A stretch of DNA of 64,000 nucleotides from Chloroflexota bacterium (GTDB lineage Bacteria > Chloroflexota > Dehalococcoidia > JACPQK01). The notes under the pieces were generated by a model. The model was not told the DNA's origin. It ran no database searches and was given only the letters and a program-made list of their open reading frames with translations. The first letter of the stretch is position 1; every line of letters starts with the position of its first letter. Below, piece by piece: positions 43,293 to 52,952 of this stretch. The DNA is taken from the NCBI GenBank assembly GCA_016190505.1, contig JACPQM010000092.1:1-64000 (forward strand), given 5' to 3'. A program made the position numbers and the translations under genes.

Positions 43293-45074
43293 ATGTCCCC
43301 ACGAAAAGCCGGTGCTCTGCTCGGCGTATTGGCGCTTCTGGTGGCTGCATGTGGACCAGCGGCCACAGCCATACCCACGGCCACAGCCACACCCACACCA
43401 ACTGTTTCAGGGGCGAGACCCACAGCCACAACAGTCCAGGCCACCGTTGCGCCCACACCGACAAAGGCGCAAGGGGTGACTGCTGCGGCGACGCCCACCT
43501 CAGCACCGTCGCCCAGTCCAGCCGCGGCCAAGCCGAAGTATGGTGGTGTGTTTCGCAACTACGTCATCAGGGACATAAGGTCCTGGGACTTGCAGAAGGA
43601 CCCGGGTTCCGACTACCCATTGCAGTACAGCCAGACGGCTGCTTTCAGTCGCCTGGTCCAGTGGGAGCATGCCAGCGCGGACTCTTGCAACAACCCCCTG
43701 GGCCTCAACCTCGCCGAGTCTTACAAGTTCGTGGACGACCGCACGCTGGAGGTGAAGATCAGGGGTGACGTACGTTTCCACAACAAGCCACCGGTCAACG
43801 GCAGGCTTCTCACCGCCGATGACGTCGTATTCAGCTTCAGACGCGCCAAAGAGGTGGGGCGCTCAGGTGCCATAACGCCTTATACAGCCCTTATGGAGAA
43901 GGTGGAGGCCACCGGGACGCTGACCGTTCGCTTCTATTTCACCGAGCCATACGCCATGGCGGTACAGACTTTGCTTGCCGCCAATATGGTGGCCTTCGTC
44001 CTGCCACCAGAGGCCGGGGGGCCAGGCCCAGATAAGGACTACGGCAATCCCAGCAAGACCTGGATTGGCACTGGCCCATTCATGTTCAAGGACCACGTCC
44101 CCGGGGTGAAGATCAGTTTCACCCGCAACCCCGACTACTTCAAGCCGGGGAAGCCCTATCTCGACGGCCTGGACCACATGATAATACCTGACCCGGCTAC
44201 CCAGAGCGCTTCTTTCATCTCGGGAAAGCTGGACGCGCAGCTGCGGGTGCCCCCCACCGTGGTGGACATGTACCGGAAGACACAGCCCAAGGTGGTTATC
44301 AGCGGCTGCCCATACTACGCTGGCTTCGGCACCATCTGGATCCGGACCGACAAAGCCCCGTTTAACGATGTCCGGGTGCGCCGTGCCCTGAATATGGCCA
44401 TAGACCGTCAAGCTATTATTGACACGCTGTTCTTGGGCGAAGGGGAGATACTCACCCTGGTACCCAGCCAATACGGTGGGTATTCACTGGCGCCCAAAGA
44501 CCTGCCGCCGGAGCTCCGACAGTATATCGAGTATCGCCCTGAGGAGGCCAAGAAGCTGCTGGCCGAGGCCGGTTTCCCCAATGGCTTCAAGACCACCCTG
44601 GAGACGACCCGTTCTTTCGGCTCACCATTCAACGAGTCGCAGGAAGCCATGATCGCCATGTGGGCCAAAGTGGGGATCAAGGTGGACCCCATTTGGTACG
44701 AGACGGGGCGGTACTCGGAGACCACGTTGCAGGGCAACTATGACAATCTGGGCTGGACGCGCTCGCAGCAGGCTTCGGACCCCTTTGCCCTGTCCTCCTT
44801 GCACAGCAAGTCAGAGTTCGGGTCCAACCGCAGCCACGTGGCCGATCCCGAGCTGGACAAGATAATCGAGAAGTACCGGGCGGCCTTCGACGTCAATGAC
44901 CAGATGCTCTACACCCGCCAAATCCAGGCTCGGGCTGTGGACCAGGCGTACGTGGTCCAGCAGCCCAATCAGTTGGAGTACGCTGCCCTCCACCCCTACG
45001 TGAAGGACTTTGGGCGCATGAGCCACCAGAGCCGCAGCGCGAACCTGTTCGAAAGGATGTGGTTCGACAAGTAG
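43293..45074 (+). CDS. extracellular solute-binding lipoprotein, family 5 (copy 1)
   Basis: This is an oligopeptide/nickel-type substrate-binding lipoprotein of 593 residues. The signal peptide ends in lipobox LVAAC, followed by a Pro/Thr/Ala-rich linker (about 20-80) and the SBP_bac_5 domain (YGGVFRNYVIRDIRSWDLQ; VRRALNMAIDRQAII; SSLHSKSEFGSNRSHVADPELD). No permease or ATPase genes are adjacent. Its twin follows at 45295. Substrate unknown. Confidence 0.92.
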   Translation: MSPRKAGALLGVLALLVAACGPAATAIPTATATPTPTVSGARPTATTVQATVAPTPTKAQGVTAAATPTSAPSPSPAAAKPKYGGVFRNYVIRDIRSWDLQKDPGSDYPLQYSQTAAFSRLVQWEHASADSCNNPLGLNLAESYKFVDDRTLEVKIRGDVRFHNKPPVNGRLLTADDVVFSFRRAKEVGRSGAITPYTALMEKVEATGTLTVRFYFTEPYAMAVQTLLAANMVAFVLPPEAGGPGPDKDYGNPSKTWIGTGPFMFKDHVPGVKISFTRNPDYFKPGKPYLDGLDHMIIPDPATQSASFISGKLDAQLRVPPTVVDMYRKTQPKVVISGCPYYAGFGTIWIRTDKAPFNDVRVRRALNMAIDRQAIIDTLFLGEGEILTLVPSQYGGYSLAPKDLPPELRQYIEYRPEEAKKLLAEAGFPNGFKTTLETTRSFGSPFNESQEAMIAMWAKVGIKVDPIWYETGRYSETTLQGNYDNLGWTRSQQASDPFALSSLHSKSEFGSNRSHVADPELDKIIEKYRAAFDVNDQMLYTRQIQARAVDQAYVVQQPNQLEYAALHPYVKDFGRMSHQSRSANLFERMWFDK

Positions 45075-45219
45075 GAGGGAGCGGTGTATACGCCTGAAAA
45101 CGGCTGATACAATGACACCATATCCTGTGACCGAATAGCAATACGGTATTGGCTCACGTGTACTGGTTCATCGTGCGCCCCGGTGTGAGTCTCGCGCCAT
45201 GCGTGTGGCGGCAGCCGGG

Positions 45220-45248
45220 TTGACAGCCAAACGCTGAGGTGGTAGACT
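45220..45248 (+). promoter_or_regulatory. promoter of second solute-binding protein gene
   Basis: TTGACA (45220-45225), 17-base spacer, TAGACT (45243-45248), like the promoter at 43219. Each of the twins therefore has its own promoter. Confidence 0.75.
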
Positions 45249-45294
45249 CGGCGCAATTTCCACAAATCACCTGAGAAGGGTCAGGAGGAATGCT

Positions 45295-47076
45295 ATGGCA
45301 GCAAGGAAGCTCGGCGCACTTCTAGGAGTGCTGGCGCTACTGCTGGCCGCCTGCTCATCGGCGGCACCCACGGCTACAACGGCGCCGACCGTTGCCGCGC
45401 CCCGGGCCACGGCCGCGCCAACTCCCACCACGGCCCCCGTGGCAACCGCGGTGGGCAAAGCAACCCCAGTGGCCCAGGCAACCCCGGTGGCTACGCCCAC
45501 CCAGGCGCCGTCGGGCAAGCCGGCTGCGGCAACGCCCAAGCAGGGTGGAGTGCTGCGCACCTTCGTGCCTTGGGACGTGCTGGTATGGGACCTCCAGAAG
45601 GAGCCCGGCCAGGCCTACCCCATGCAGTACTCCCAGACGGCGGTCTTCAGCCGCCTTGTCCAGTGGGAGCACGCCATGGCAGACACCTGTGGCAACCCGT
45701 TGGTCCTTAACGCCGCCGAGTCCTTCAACTACGTGGACGACAAGACCATGGAAGTGAAGCTCAGGCCCGACATACGCTTCCACGACAAGGCGCCGGTCAA
45801 TGGAAGGGCTGTCACTGCCGAGGACGTAGCCTTCAGCTTTAACCGGGCCAAGCAAGTGGCCATATCCGGGTCCATCACCCCGGCACTGAAGTACCTGGAC
45901 AAGGTTGAGGCTACTGGTCCGCTGACTGTCCGGTTCCTTTTCAACTCCCCCTATTCCATGGCCCCGATGACCTTGCTTGCCTCCAACATGGTGTCCTTCA
46001 TCCTGGCTCCGGAGGCTGGTGGTGCCGGGCCGGAGAAGGACTACAGCAACCCGGACAAGAACTGGATCGGCACCGGCCCGTTCCTGTTCAAAGAGTGGCG
46101 GCCCGGAGTGAAGATAGTCTTCTCCAGGAACCCCAACTACTTCAGGAAGCCCCAACCCTACCTGGAGGGCCTGGAGGTCATAACCATACCGGATGCCGGT
46201 ACCCAGTTCGCTGCGTTTACCGCCGGGAAACTGGACATGTTGCTCCGGGCGGCGGGCCCGATAGTGGAGAACATCCGCAGTACCCGCCGGGACGTGCAGA
46301 TCAATGGCTGTCCATACTATGCCGGCTTCGGTACCTTCTGGATGCGCAACGACAAACCACCCTTTGACGACATACGGGTGCGCCGGGCGTTGAACATGGC
46401 TGTGGACCGGAAAGCCATGATAGACTCCCTGTTTAGCGGTGATGGGGAGGTGCTGGTGGCTGTATCCACCATCTGGGATGCCTTCTCTGTAAAACCCAGT
46501 GAACTACCCTCAGACCTGCAGAAGTACCTCGAGTACCGGCCCGATGAGGCCAAGAAGCTCTTGGCCGAGGCTGGATACCCCAATGGCTTCAAGGCAACCC
46601 TGGAGACTACAAGGCAGTTCGGCTCGCCGTTCAATGAGTCCCAGGAGGCGTTCATCGCCATGATGGCCAAGGTTGGCGTGACCGTGGAGGGCAAGTGGTA
46701 CGAGCGGGGTCAGTTCTCCAGCGGGCCGCTCCAGGGAAAATACGATGACATAGGCTGGACCCGCTCCGCAGAGGTGGGACAGCCCGACCTGCTCGGCTCA
46801 CTTCACAGCAAGAGCCCCATAGGCGCCAACCGGAGCCGGGTCAACGACCCGGAGATGGACAAGCTGGTGGACCAGTATTCGGCGGCCTTCAAGACCGAGG
46901 ACCGCATCAAGCTGGCCCGCCAGATACAGGTCAGGGCGGTGGACCAGGCGTACTTCATTCAGTTGCCCACGCCCCTGGAGTACGCGGTGCTCCAGCCCTA
47001 TGTGCGGGACTTCGGCCGCATGAGCCACATGAGCCGCAGTGCCTCCTTCTACGATAGGGTCTGGTTTGACAAGTAA
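45295..47076 (+). CDS. extracellular solute-binding lipoprotein, family 5 (copy 2)
   Basis: A tandem paralogue of the preceding gene, also 593 residues. Lipobox LLAAC and a Pro/Thr/Ala linker precede the SBP domain (QGGVLRTFVPWDVLVWDLQ, VRRALNMAVDRKAMID, GSLHSKSPIGANRSRVNDPEMD). The C-terminal FGRMSHMSRSASFYDRVWFDK matches copy 1 closely. AGGAGG precedes ATG 45295. A terminator-like hairpin follows. Confidence 0.92.
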   Translation: MAARKLGALLGVLALLLAACSSAAPTATTAPTVAAPRATAAPTPTTAPVATAVGKATPVAQATPVATPTQAPSGKPAAATPKQGGVLRTFVPWDVLVWDLQKEPGQAYPMQYSQTAVFSRLVQWEHAMADTCGNPLVLNAAESFNYVDDKTMEVKLRPDIRFHDKAPVNGRAVTAEDVAFSFNRAKQVAISGSITPALKYLDKVEATGPLTVRFLFNSPYSMAPMTLLASNMVSFILAPEAGGAGPEKDYSNPDKNWIGTGPFLFKEWRPGVKIVFSRNPNYFRKPQPYLEGLEVITIPDAGTQFAAFTAGKLDMLLRAAGPIVENIRSTRRDVQINGCPYYAGFGTFWMRNDKPPFDDIRVRRALNMAVDRKAMIDSLFSGDGEVLVAVSTIWDAFSVKPSELPSDLQKYLEYRPDEAKKLLAEAGYPNGFKATLETTRQFGSPFNESQEAFIAMMAKVGVTVEGKWYERGQFSSGPLQGKYDDIGWTRSAEVGQPDLLGSLHSKSPIGANRSRVNDPEMDKLVDQYSAAFKTEDRIKLARQIQVRAVDQAYFIQLPTPLEYAVLQPYVRDFGRMSHMSRSASFYDRVWFDK

Positions 47077-47104
47077 GCGGTTCCTTCTCTAGCAGATACC
47101 CACG

Positions 47105-47133
47105 CCCTGGCCCGCCTCATCGGCGGGCCAGGG
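47105..47133 (+). terminator. hairpin after the solute-binding protein genes
   Basis: CCCTGGCCCGCC (47105-47116) pairs with GGCGGGCCAGGG (47122-47133), loop TCATC, followed by TTACTTT. The T-run is short, so termination may be partial and the next gene may be read through. Confidence 0.65.
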
Positions 47134-47160
47134 TTACTTTGAGGAACGACGGAGGCTGTT

Positions 47161-49605
47161 TTGGAAGACGAGCGACAAACCAGGATCATCCAGGCGCTCA
47201 TAGACAGGCACGCCGGGGAGGAGACCACCTACACCGGCTGCCTCACCAACTGCGGGGCCAACTCCGCCTGTGCCCTGAAGATGCGCGTCAAAGATGGGCG
47301 CATCACCGTGGTGGAGCCCGATGACCGCTACAACACTGGCATTGGCCGGGAGGACCGCATCCTGTCGGACATGGACCTGGTCCATGCCAAGGTGCAGCGG
47401 CGCGGCTGTCCCATGGCCTGGGCCTGGGACAAGCTCCTGTACCAGCCGGACCGCATCCTCTATCCCATGTTGCGGGAGCCGGGCAGCCGCCGGGGCGAGG
47501 GCCGGTTCCGGCGCATCTCCTGGGACGACGCTCTCGACATTATCGTGGAGAAGATGGAGGAGTGCCGCCGGAAGTACGGTCCGTACTCCCTGATGACACC
47601 GTACATGCCCAACAAGCAGGTGGAGCGCCTGTTCTCCTTCTGGGGCGCTGGGGTGGACACCTGGGGCTGGTGCTCCGCAGACCCCGAGCGGCTGGGCGGA
47701 CACCTGATGGCAGGCAAGTGCTCCTGGAGCGGCGATGAGCGGCGCTCCTCGTCCGCGGCGGACATGATGATGAACTCCAAGCTCATCGTGCTCTGGGGGC
47801 TCGACCCCGCCATGGGCCACTACGGGCCAGGTCACCAGCTCGCCTGGTACATGAAAATGGCCCGCGAGCGGGGCACTCCTGTCATCTGTCTGGACCCCCG
47901 CTACTCCACTGGCGCCGAGGTGATGGCTGACCAGTGGTTGCCCATCAAGCCCGGCACCGACATGGCCTTCATTCTGGCCGTGGCCTATGTCCTGTTTAAG
48001 GAGGACCTGTACAACAAGGAGTTCGTCGCCCGCACCGTGGAGCCTAGCGGGTTCCAGAAGTGGCGCCGCCAGGTGATGGGCGAAGAGGACGGGGTCCCCA
48101 AGACGCCACAGTGGGCTGAGGCTATCTGCGGCCTGCCAGCCCAGACCATCGTCGAGTTCACGCGCCTCTACGCGCGTAGCAAGCCCACCTGGCTCTACAA
48201 GCACTGGGCGGTGGCCCGCAAGAGCTACGGGGAGAACTCGGTGCGGGGCGCCGCCACCCTCCAGGCCATGATGGGCTACTTCGGCGTCCCCGGGGGCATG
48301 CTGCCCTTCGAGATCGGGTCTTGGCCGCTCCCTGAAGCAGTCACCAACTGGCCCACCGGAGGTTGGGGGGAATACGAGGTGCCCAAGATCTGCCGCAGCC
48401 ACAAGTGGGCGCAGGCGGTGCTGCTGCTCGACCAGGTGAAGAGCGTGCAGATGACTGCTGCCCAGTGGCGGACTATCGTGGGCTACCGCGCGGACCCGCA
48501 GCTCCCCATACCCCAGGAGTTCAATCCCAAGTTCCTGTGGTGGGGCAGCCACCACCATACCGCCAGCAACTTCCTCAATACGGCCACTGACTCCACGGGT
48601 GATCAGTTGAAGGCCCTGGCACGTATTGAGTTCATGCCCCATATGCACACCACCTGGACTCCTACAGCCCGCTATGCCGACCTTGTCCTACCTGCCCTGG
48701 ACTGGATGTTCGAGGGGCAACGTCTGCTTACCAGCGCCTACGGTGGCTTCTCCTCGCTCAGCTACTGCCCCGGCGTGGTCAAGCCAGCCGGAGAGGTCCG
48801 TTCCGTGGACTGGGTGTTCACCAAGCTCGCCCAGCGGCTCGGCTTTGCCGACAAGTTCAACCCGTACTACACCACCGACGAGAGCTGGGAGGCCGACTGG
48901 GACCGGTTCCAGCAGGACCTGTACCGTACCAAGGTCAGCCCAGTGCTCAGCTCACATGGCATCGAGGCCCCTCCCTGGGACAAGTTCAAGGAGTCCCGCT
49001 TTATACACCTGGACGAGTACCACGATCAGCCCTTTCAGGGCTATGAGCACGAGGTGAAGCTGGGGTTCAAGACTGGCTCCGGGAAGTTCGAGGTCAGCGC
49101 CGAGTTCCTGGACGAGGACTCCGAGCGGGGTGAGCAGCACTATGACACCGAGGGCAGACTATACAGCGACCTGCCCAACGATTTCCGGGACCTGCCCTCC
49201 ATACCGCGCTATCAGCCGTCGGTCGGGGGGATGGAGGACCCGGCGGTTGCGCGCTATCCCTTGATGATGCTGTCCTGCCACAGCCGCTACCGGGTGCATT
49301 CCACATTCTGGAACGTGCCCTGGGTCCGGGGTGACTGCTACCGCCATGCCGTGTGGCTCAGCGTGGCCGACGCCAAGGCGCGGGGCATCGCGGACGGCGA
49401 GACGGCGCGCGTGTTCAACGACAAAGGGGAAATACGCCTTCCCGCCTACGTCACCAGCCGCCTCATGCCCGGAATCATCGTGGTCAGGCAAGGCTCCTGG
49501 TACCAGGAGGAGAACGGGAATGTATCCCACGTGCTCCTGGGCGACTCCAAGAGCCCGTTGACTGCGCCCCATACCACCGCCGCGGTGCAGGTGGAGAAGG
49601 CGTAG
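47161..49605 (+). CDS. DMSO-reductase-type molybdopterin oxidoreductase
   Basis: This 814-residue catalytic subunit resembles DmsA: IKPGTDMAFILAVAYVLF, HHHTASNFLNTA, ARYADLVLPALDWMFEG and the C-terminal MLSCHSRYRVHSTFWNVPWV. Iron-sulphur cysteines appear as Cys27, Cys31, Cys37 and Cys83, with C-x3-C-x5-C spacing rather than C-x3-C-x3-C. No Tat signal. It starts at TTG 47161 with GGAGG about 8 bases upstream. The small dimeric-barrel gene follows by 17 bases; no electron-transfer subunit is adjacent. Confidence 0.85.
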   Translation: MEDERQTRIIQALIDRHAGEETTYTGCLTNCGANSACALKMRVKDGRITVVEPDDRYNTGIGREDRILSDMDLVHAKVQRRGCPMAWAWDKLLYQPDRILYPMLREPGSRRGEGRFRRISWDDALDIIVEKMEECRRKYGPYSLMTPYMPNKQVERLFSFWGAGVDTWGWCSADPERLGGHLMAGKCSWSGDERRSSSAADMMMNSKLIVLWGLDPAMGHYGPGHQLAWYMKMARERGTPVICLDPRYSTGAEVMADQWLPIKPGTDMAFILAVAYVLFKEDLYNKEFVARTVEPSGFQKWRRQVMGEEDGVPKTPQWAEAICGLPAQTIVEFTRLYARSKPTWLYKHWAVARKSYGENSVRGAATLQAMMGYFGVPGGMLPFEIGSWPLPEAVTNWPTGGWGEYEVPKICRSHKWAQAVLLLDQVKSVQMTAAQWRTIVGYRADPQLPIPQEFNPKFLWWGSHHHTASNFLNTATDSTGDQLKALARIEFMPHMHTTWTPTARYADLVLPALDWMFEGQRLLTSAYGGFSSLSYCPGVVKPAGEVRSVDWVFTKLAQRLGFADKFNPYYTTDESWEADWDRFQQDLYRTKVSPVLSSHGIEAPPWDKFKESRFIHLDEYHDQPFQGYEHEVKLGFKTGSGKFEVSAEFLDEDSERGEQHYDTEGRLYSDLPNDFRDLPSIPRYQPSVGGMEDPAVARYPLMMLSCHSRYRVHSTFWNVPWVRGDCYRHAVWLSVADAKARGIADGETARVFNDKGEIRLPAYVTSRLMPGIIVVRQGSWYQEENGNVSHVLLGDSKSPLTAPHTTAAVQVEKA

Positions 49606-49622
49606 GTGAAGGAGGGGGGACC

Positions 49623-49961
49623 ATGGCCCGCTGGCTCTACATGATCCATAGCAACTGCGCTGACCCCTCGAGGGAGGCCGAGTTCAACCAGTGGTATGAC
49701 CAGACCCACATACCCGATGTGCTGACCACGCCGGGCTTCCTACGTGCGTGGCGGTTTGAGAACCCGAAGCCGGGGCCAGGAGAGGGCAAGTTCGTAGCCG
49801 CGTACGAGATCGAGTCCGATGATATTGACGCCAGCCTGGCCGCCCTGATGGAGGGCGTCGCCCAGCGGCGGGCGCAAGGCCGTAGCTCGCCCCTCCTTAA
49901 GGTGACGGGCCGGAGCCTATACCGCCTGACCACCCCGGCCCGATCCCGGGCCGAACCATAG
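49623..49961 (+). CDS. EthD-like dimeric alpha/beta-barrel protein
   Basis: From ATG 49623 (112 residues, GGAGGGGGG upstream): EFNQWYDQTHIPDVLTTPGFLRAWRF is the N-x2-WY-x3-H-x-PD signature of small dimeric alpha/beta-barrel proteins (EthD-like group), which include degradation-pathway helpers and monooxygenases. It is coupled to the DMSO-reductase-like gene and may act on or near its product. Confidence 0.72.
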   Translation: MARWLYMIHSNCADPSREAEFNQWYDQTHIPDVLTTPGFLRAWRFENPKPGPGEGKFVAAYEIESDDIDASLAALMEGVAQRRAQGRSSPLLKVTGRSLYRLTTPARSRAEP

Positions 49962-49978
49962 TGGGGTGATCCATGCCG

Positions 49979-50043
49979 TAGGGGCGCTCCTGGGTGTGCG
50001 CCCTCGGGGGGACGGGGGGCAGACACGCCGGTCTGCCCCTACG
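49979..50043. repeat. double palindrome supplying MmgE/PrpD stop
   Basis: GTAGGGGCGC at about 49979 opens the block. GGGGCAGACACGCC/GGTCTGCCCC at its right end is a hairpin repeated at about 51483-51506. CTA at 50039-50041 is the TAG stop of the minus-strand gene. Confidence 0.8.
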
Positions 50044-51427
50044 GCTCTGATGCTGACAGGATGTCCGTAAGCTCGCGGACGTCTGGTACCTGGTCCAGGG
50101 CAAGCACCAGCTCGCTGCTGCGCTGGATGTCCGCCGGGTCGAGCAGGTGCTGGGCGCAGTCCCTGTACTTCCCGAGCACGTGTTCATCGCTCAAAGGTTG
50201 TGCTGGGTCTCCGCGGAGGACGTCCACCCGGTTGCTGTAGCTCCGGCCATCCACGGTGCGCACGGTCACGGGGTTGCCCACGAACACGGTGCCGGGGCCG
50301 ACGTCCGCCGAGCCAGGCCAGATGGGCAGGTACGGGCGGGACATGGTGACCTTTTGCATGGCGTGCACGATCTGGGCATCGTGCAGCTTCACAGCGGCGA
50401 AGGTGTCCAGCGTCAGCCGGCGGTCCACCAGGGCAGCAGCGATGCAGAAGGGCATGCTGAACATGGCCTCGTAGGGAGTTGCGGGATCATGGAAGGGGAG
50501 TACGTGTAGCGCCCTTTCCGACATGCCTACGTCTACCCCGGCGATGTCGCCGTCGGTAAGGCTGTGCTCATCCATTATCTTGAACAGAGCGTCTATGGCC
50601 CTGTGGGCATGCAGACCACAGGGGTATTTCTTGAGGCCGATGCCCGGTGACACGATGTAAAAGGGGTTGCCCAGATCTCTCGACATCCCTTCCGTATCGT
50701 AGCGCCCGGGCCCCACCAGGGTCTCGCAGAAGCCGTTCCTGGCCTCGATGATGCCGGGGTTGGCGGTGACGCCCTCTCGGGACATCAGGGCAGCCACCAC
50801 TCCGCTGCGGCCGGCGTTGCCCGCCCCTACGGGGACGAGCATAGTGCCGTGGTTGGCTGTCAGGCCGCAGGCCAGGTTGGCCGCGATGCCCAGGGCCATC
50901 CTGGTCTGGCGGACATCCAGCCGCAGGAGCCTGGCGCAAGCGGCGGCGGCCCCCAGGGAGCCGTACCAGCTCATCTGGTTCAGGCTCCGCTCCAGGCGCT
51001 TGTAGTCGCCATGGAGGGCCACCTTGCCCTCTACCTCCAGTCCCAGGACATAGGCGGTAAGCACCTCACGGCCTGAGGCCCGGAGCCAGTCACCCAGGGC
51101 GAGCACGGCGGGGAGGACCATGACGCAGGGATGGCCTGTTCGCATCCCGTAGGGATCGTAGTCCAGGGCGTGGGCCATGGTGCCGTTGGCCAGGGCGGCA
51201 TCGGCCACCTCGGTACGGAAGCCTCCGCCAATAACGGAGGCCTGGGGCGGGCTGCCCAGGGTCTTGACATAATGCACCACTGCCTGGCTGCCCGGCTCGC
51301 TGGAGCCAGCCATCGCCGCCGCCAGCGTGTCCAATGCGGTGCGCTTGGCCAGGTCTATGGCCTGGCGAGGTATGTCCTCGAAGGTGGTTTGTACCAGAAA
51401 TTGGGCGATCTTCTCGGTAGCACCCAT
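50039..51427 (-). CDS. MmgE/PrpD family protein (second copy)
   Basis: From ATG 51427 (GAGGAA upstream on its strand; 462 residues): MGATEKIAQFLVQTTFEDIPRQAIDLAKRTALDTLAAAMAG split over the family start, TMAHALDYDPYGM (HALD), and KKYPCGLHAHRAIDALF (active-site region). Close paralogue of the next gene on the same strand; long stretches of the last 100 codons are nearly identical at the base level. Substrate unknown. Confidence 0.9.
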   Translation of the reverse strand: MGATEKIAQFLVQTTFEDIPRQAIDLAKRTALDTLAAAMAGSSEPGSQAVVHYVKTLGSPPQASVIGGGFRTEVADAALANGTMAHALDYDPYGMRTGHPCVMVLPAVLALGDWLRASGREVLTAYVLGLEVEGKVALHGDYKRLERSLNQMSWYGSLGAAAACARLLRLDVRQTRMALGIAANLACGLTANHGTMLVPVGAGNAGRSGVVAALMSREGVTANPGIIEARNGFCETLVGPGRYDTEGMSRDLGNPFYIVSPGIGLKKYPCGLHAHRAIDALFKIMDEHSLTDGDIAGVDVGMSERALHVLPFHDPATPYEAMFSMPFCIAAALVDRRLTLDTFAAVKLHDAQIVHAMQKVTMSRPYLPIWPGSADVGPGTVFVGNPVTVRTVDGRSYSNRVDVLRGDPAQPLSDEHVLGKYRDCAQHLLDPADIQRSSELVLALDQVPDVRELTDILSASEP

Positions 51428-51472
51428 GGCGCATTCCTCATTATTACGTGGCAATGGCGCGTAGGCTTCGCG

Positions 51473-51511
51473 TAGGGGTGTGGGGGCAGACACGCCGGTC
51501 TGCCCCTACGC
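51473..51511. repeat. palindrome between the two MmgE/PrpD genes
   Basis: GTAGGGGTGTGGGGGCAGAC and GTCTGCCCCTAC form the arms; the inner hairpin equals that at about 50018-50041. CTA at 51506-51508 is the TAG stop of the third MmgE/PrpD gene. Confidence 0.8.
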
Positions 51512-52903
51512 CTGCCTCCCGTGTGACGCCATCAGGATGTCCATGACCTGCCGGATGTCCTCCACCTGGTCCAGGGCAAGCACCAGCTCGCTGCTGCGCT
51601 GGATGTCCGCCGGGTCGAGCAGGTGCTGGCCGCAGTCCCGGTACTTGGCGAGCAGATCGGTGTCGCTCAAGGGCTTCTCCGGGTCGCCGCGTAAGATGTC
51701 CACCCGGGCGCTGAAGGTCCTGCCATCCCTGGTGCGCACACTCACCGGATTGCCCACGAACACGGTGTCGGGGCCTACGTCGGCCAGCCCAGGCCAGATA
51801 GGCACGTTCGGGAAAGAGAGGTGCACTTTCTTGCGGGCCTCTACGATGCGCGCGTCGCTCAGCTTCTCCGGCGTGAACGTGCCCAGCGACACCTTGCGGT
51901 CTACCATGGCCGCCGCGATGCAGTGGGGCATACTGAACTTGGCCTGATAGGGCGTGCCTGGCTCGGAGTAGGCGAGCACCCGCAATGCCCGCTCCGAGGT
52001 GCCCACGTCCACTTCGGCGATATCCTTGTCGCCGAGGTCATGCTCGGCCATGAGCTGGAACATGGCGTCCAGCGCCCGGTGGGTGTGATAGCAGCTCGGG
52101 TATTTCTTGATCCCGATGCCGGGTGAAACGATGTAGAACGGGTTGCCCAGGCCGTCAGCCAAGTGGTCGGTGTGATAGTTTCCCGGCCCGACCAGAGTGT
52201 ACAGGAAACCACTTTTTGTCTCGATGATGTCGGGGTTGGCGGTGATGTTCTCGCGGGCCATGAGGGCAGCCACCACCCCATTGCGGCAGGCATTGCCGGC
52301 GCTCATAGGGGCGATCATCGTGCCGTGGCTAGCGGACACCCCACAGGCGAAGTTGGCGGCGAGGCCCAGGGCGTGCCTGGTCTGGTTGGCGTCGAGGCGG
52401 AGTAGCCTGGCGCAGGCGGCTGCGGACCCCAGGGTCCCGTACCAGGACTGGTTGTTGAGGCTGCGCTCCATGAGCTTGAAGTCGGCATGGAGGGCTACCT
52501 TGCCCTCCACCTCCAGTCCTACGATGTAGGCGGTGAGCACTTCCCGGCCCGAGGCGCCGAGCTGGTCGCCCAGGCTGAGCAACGCGGGCAGGACCATGAC
52601 GCTAGGGTGGCCCATCTTCATGCCGCAGTCGTCGTAGTCCAAGGCATGTGCAATGCAACCGTTGGCCAGGGCGGCATCGGCCACGGCAGCCCGGAAACCT
52701 CCGCTGACGATGGAGGCCTGGGGCGGGCCGCCCAGGTTCTTGACATAACGGGTGATAGCCAGGCTTCCGGGCTCGGCGGTCCCGGCCAGGGCTGCCGCCA
52801 GCGTATCCAGGGCGGTGCGCTTGGCCAGCTCCACCGCCTGTCGAGGTATGTCCTCAAAGGTGGTCTGGGCCACAAACTGGGCGATCTTCTCTGTTGTACC
52901 CAC
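51506..52903 (-). CDS. MmgE/PrpD family protein (third copy)
   Basis: From GTG 52903 (AAGGAGGAA upstream on its strand; 465 residues): TTEKIAQFVAQTTFEDIPRQ, CIAHALDYDDCGMKMGHPSV (HALDYDD intact), KKYPSCYHTHRALDAMF. The tandem copy at 50039-51427 is clearly a duplication. The upstream in-frame stretch overlaps the transposase gene and is not used. Reaction: a dehydratase or decarboxylase of a small polycarboxylate is the family expectation. Confidence 0.9.
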   Translation of the reverse strand: MGTTEKIAQFVAQTTFEDIPRQAVELAKRTALDTLAAALAGTAEPGSLAITRYVKNLGGPPQASIVSGGFRAAVADAALANGCIAHALDYDDCGMKMGHPSVMVLPALLSLGDQLGASGREVLTAYIVGLEVEGKVALHADFKLMERSLNNQSWYGTLGSAAACARLLRLDANQTRHALGLAANFACGVSASHGTMIAPMSAGNACRNGVVAALMARENITANPDIIETKSGFLYTLVGPGNYHTDHLADGLGNPFYIVSPGIGIKKYPSCYHTHRALDAMFQLMAEHDLGDKDIAEVDVGTSERALRVLAYSEPGTPYQAKFSMPHCIAAAMVDRKVSLGTFTPEKLSDARIVEARKKVHLSFPNVPIWPGLADVGPDTVFVGNPVSVRTRDGRTFSARVDILRGDPEKPLSDTDLLAKYRDCGQHLLDPADIQRSSELVLALDQVEDIRQVMDILMASHGRQA

Positions 52904-52952
52904 GGTGTATTCCTCCTTGGCGCTTGTTAGGCGGGCCCTACCACAATCTCCT

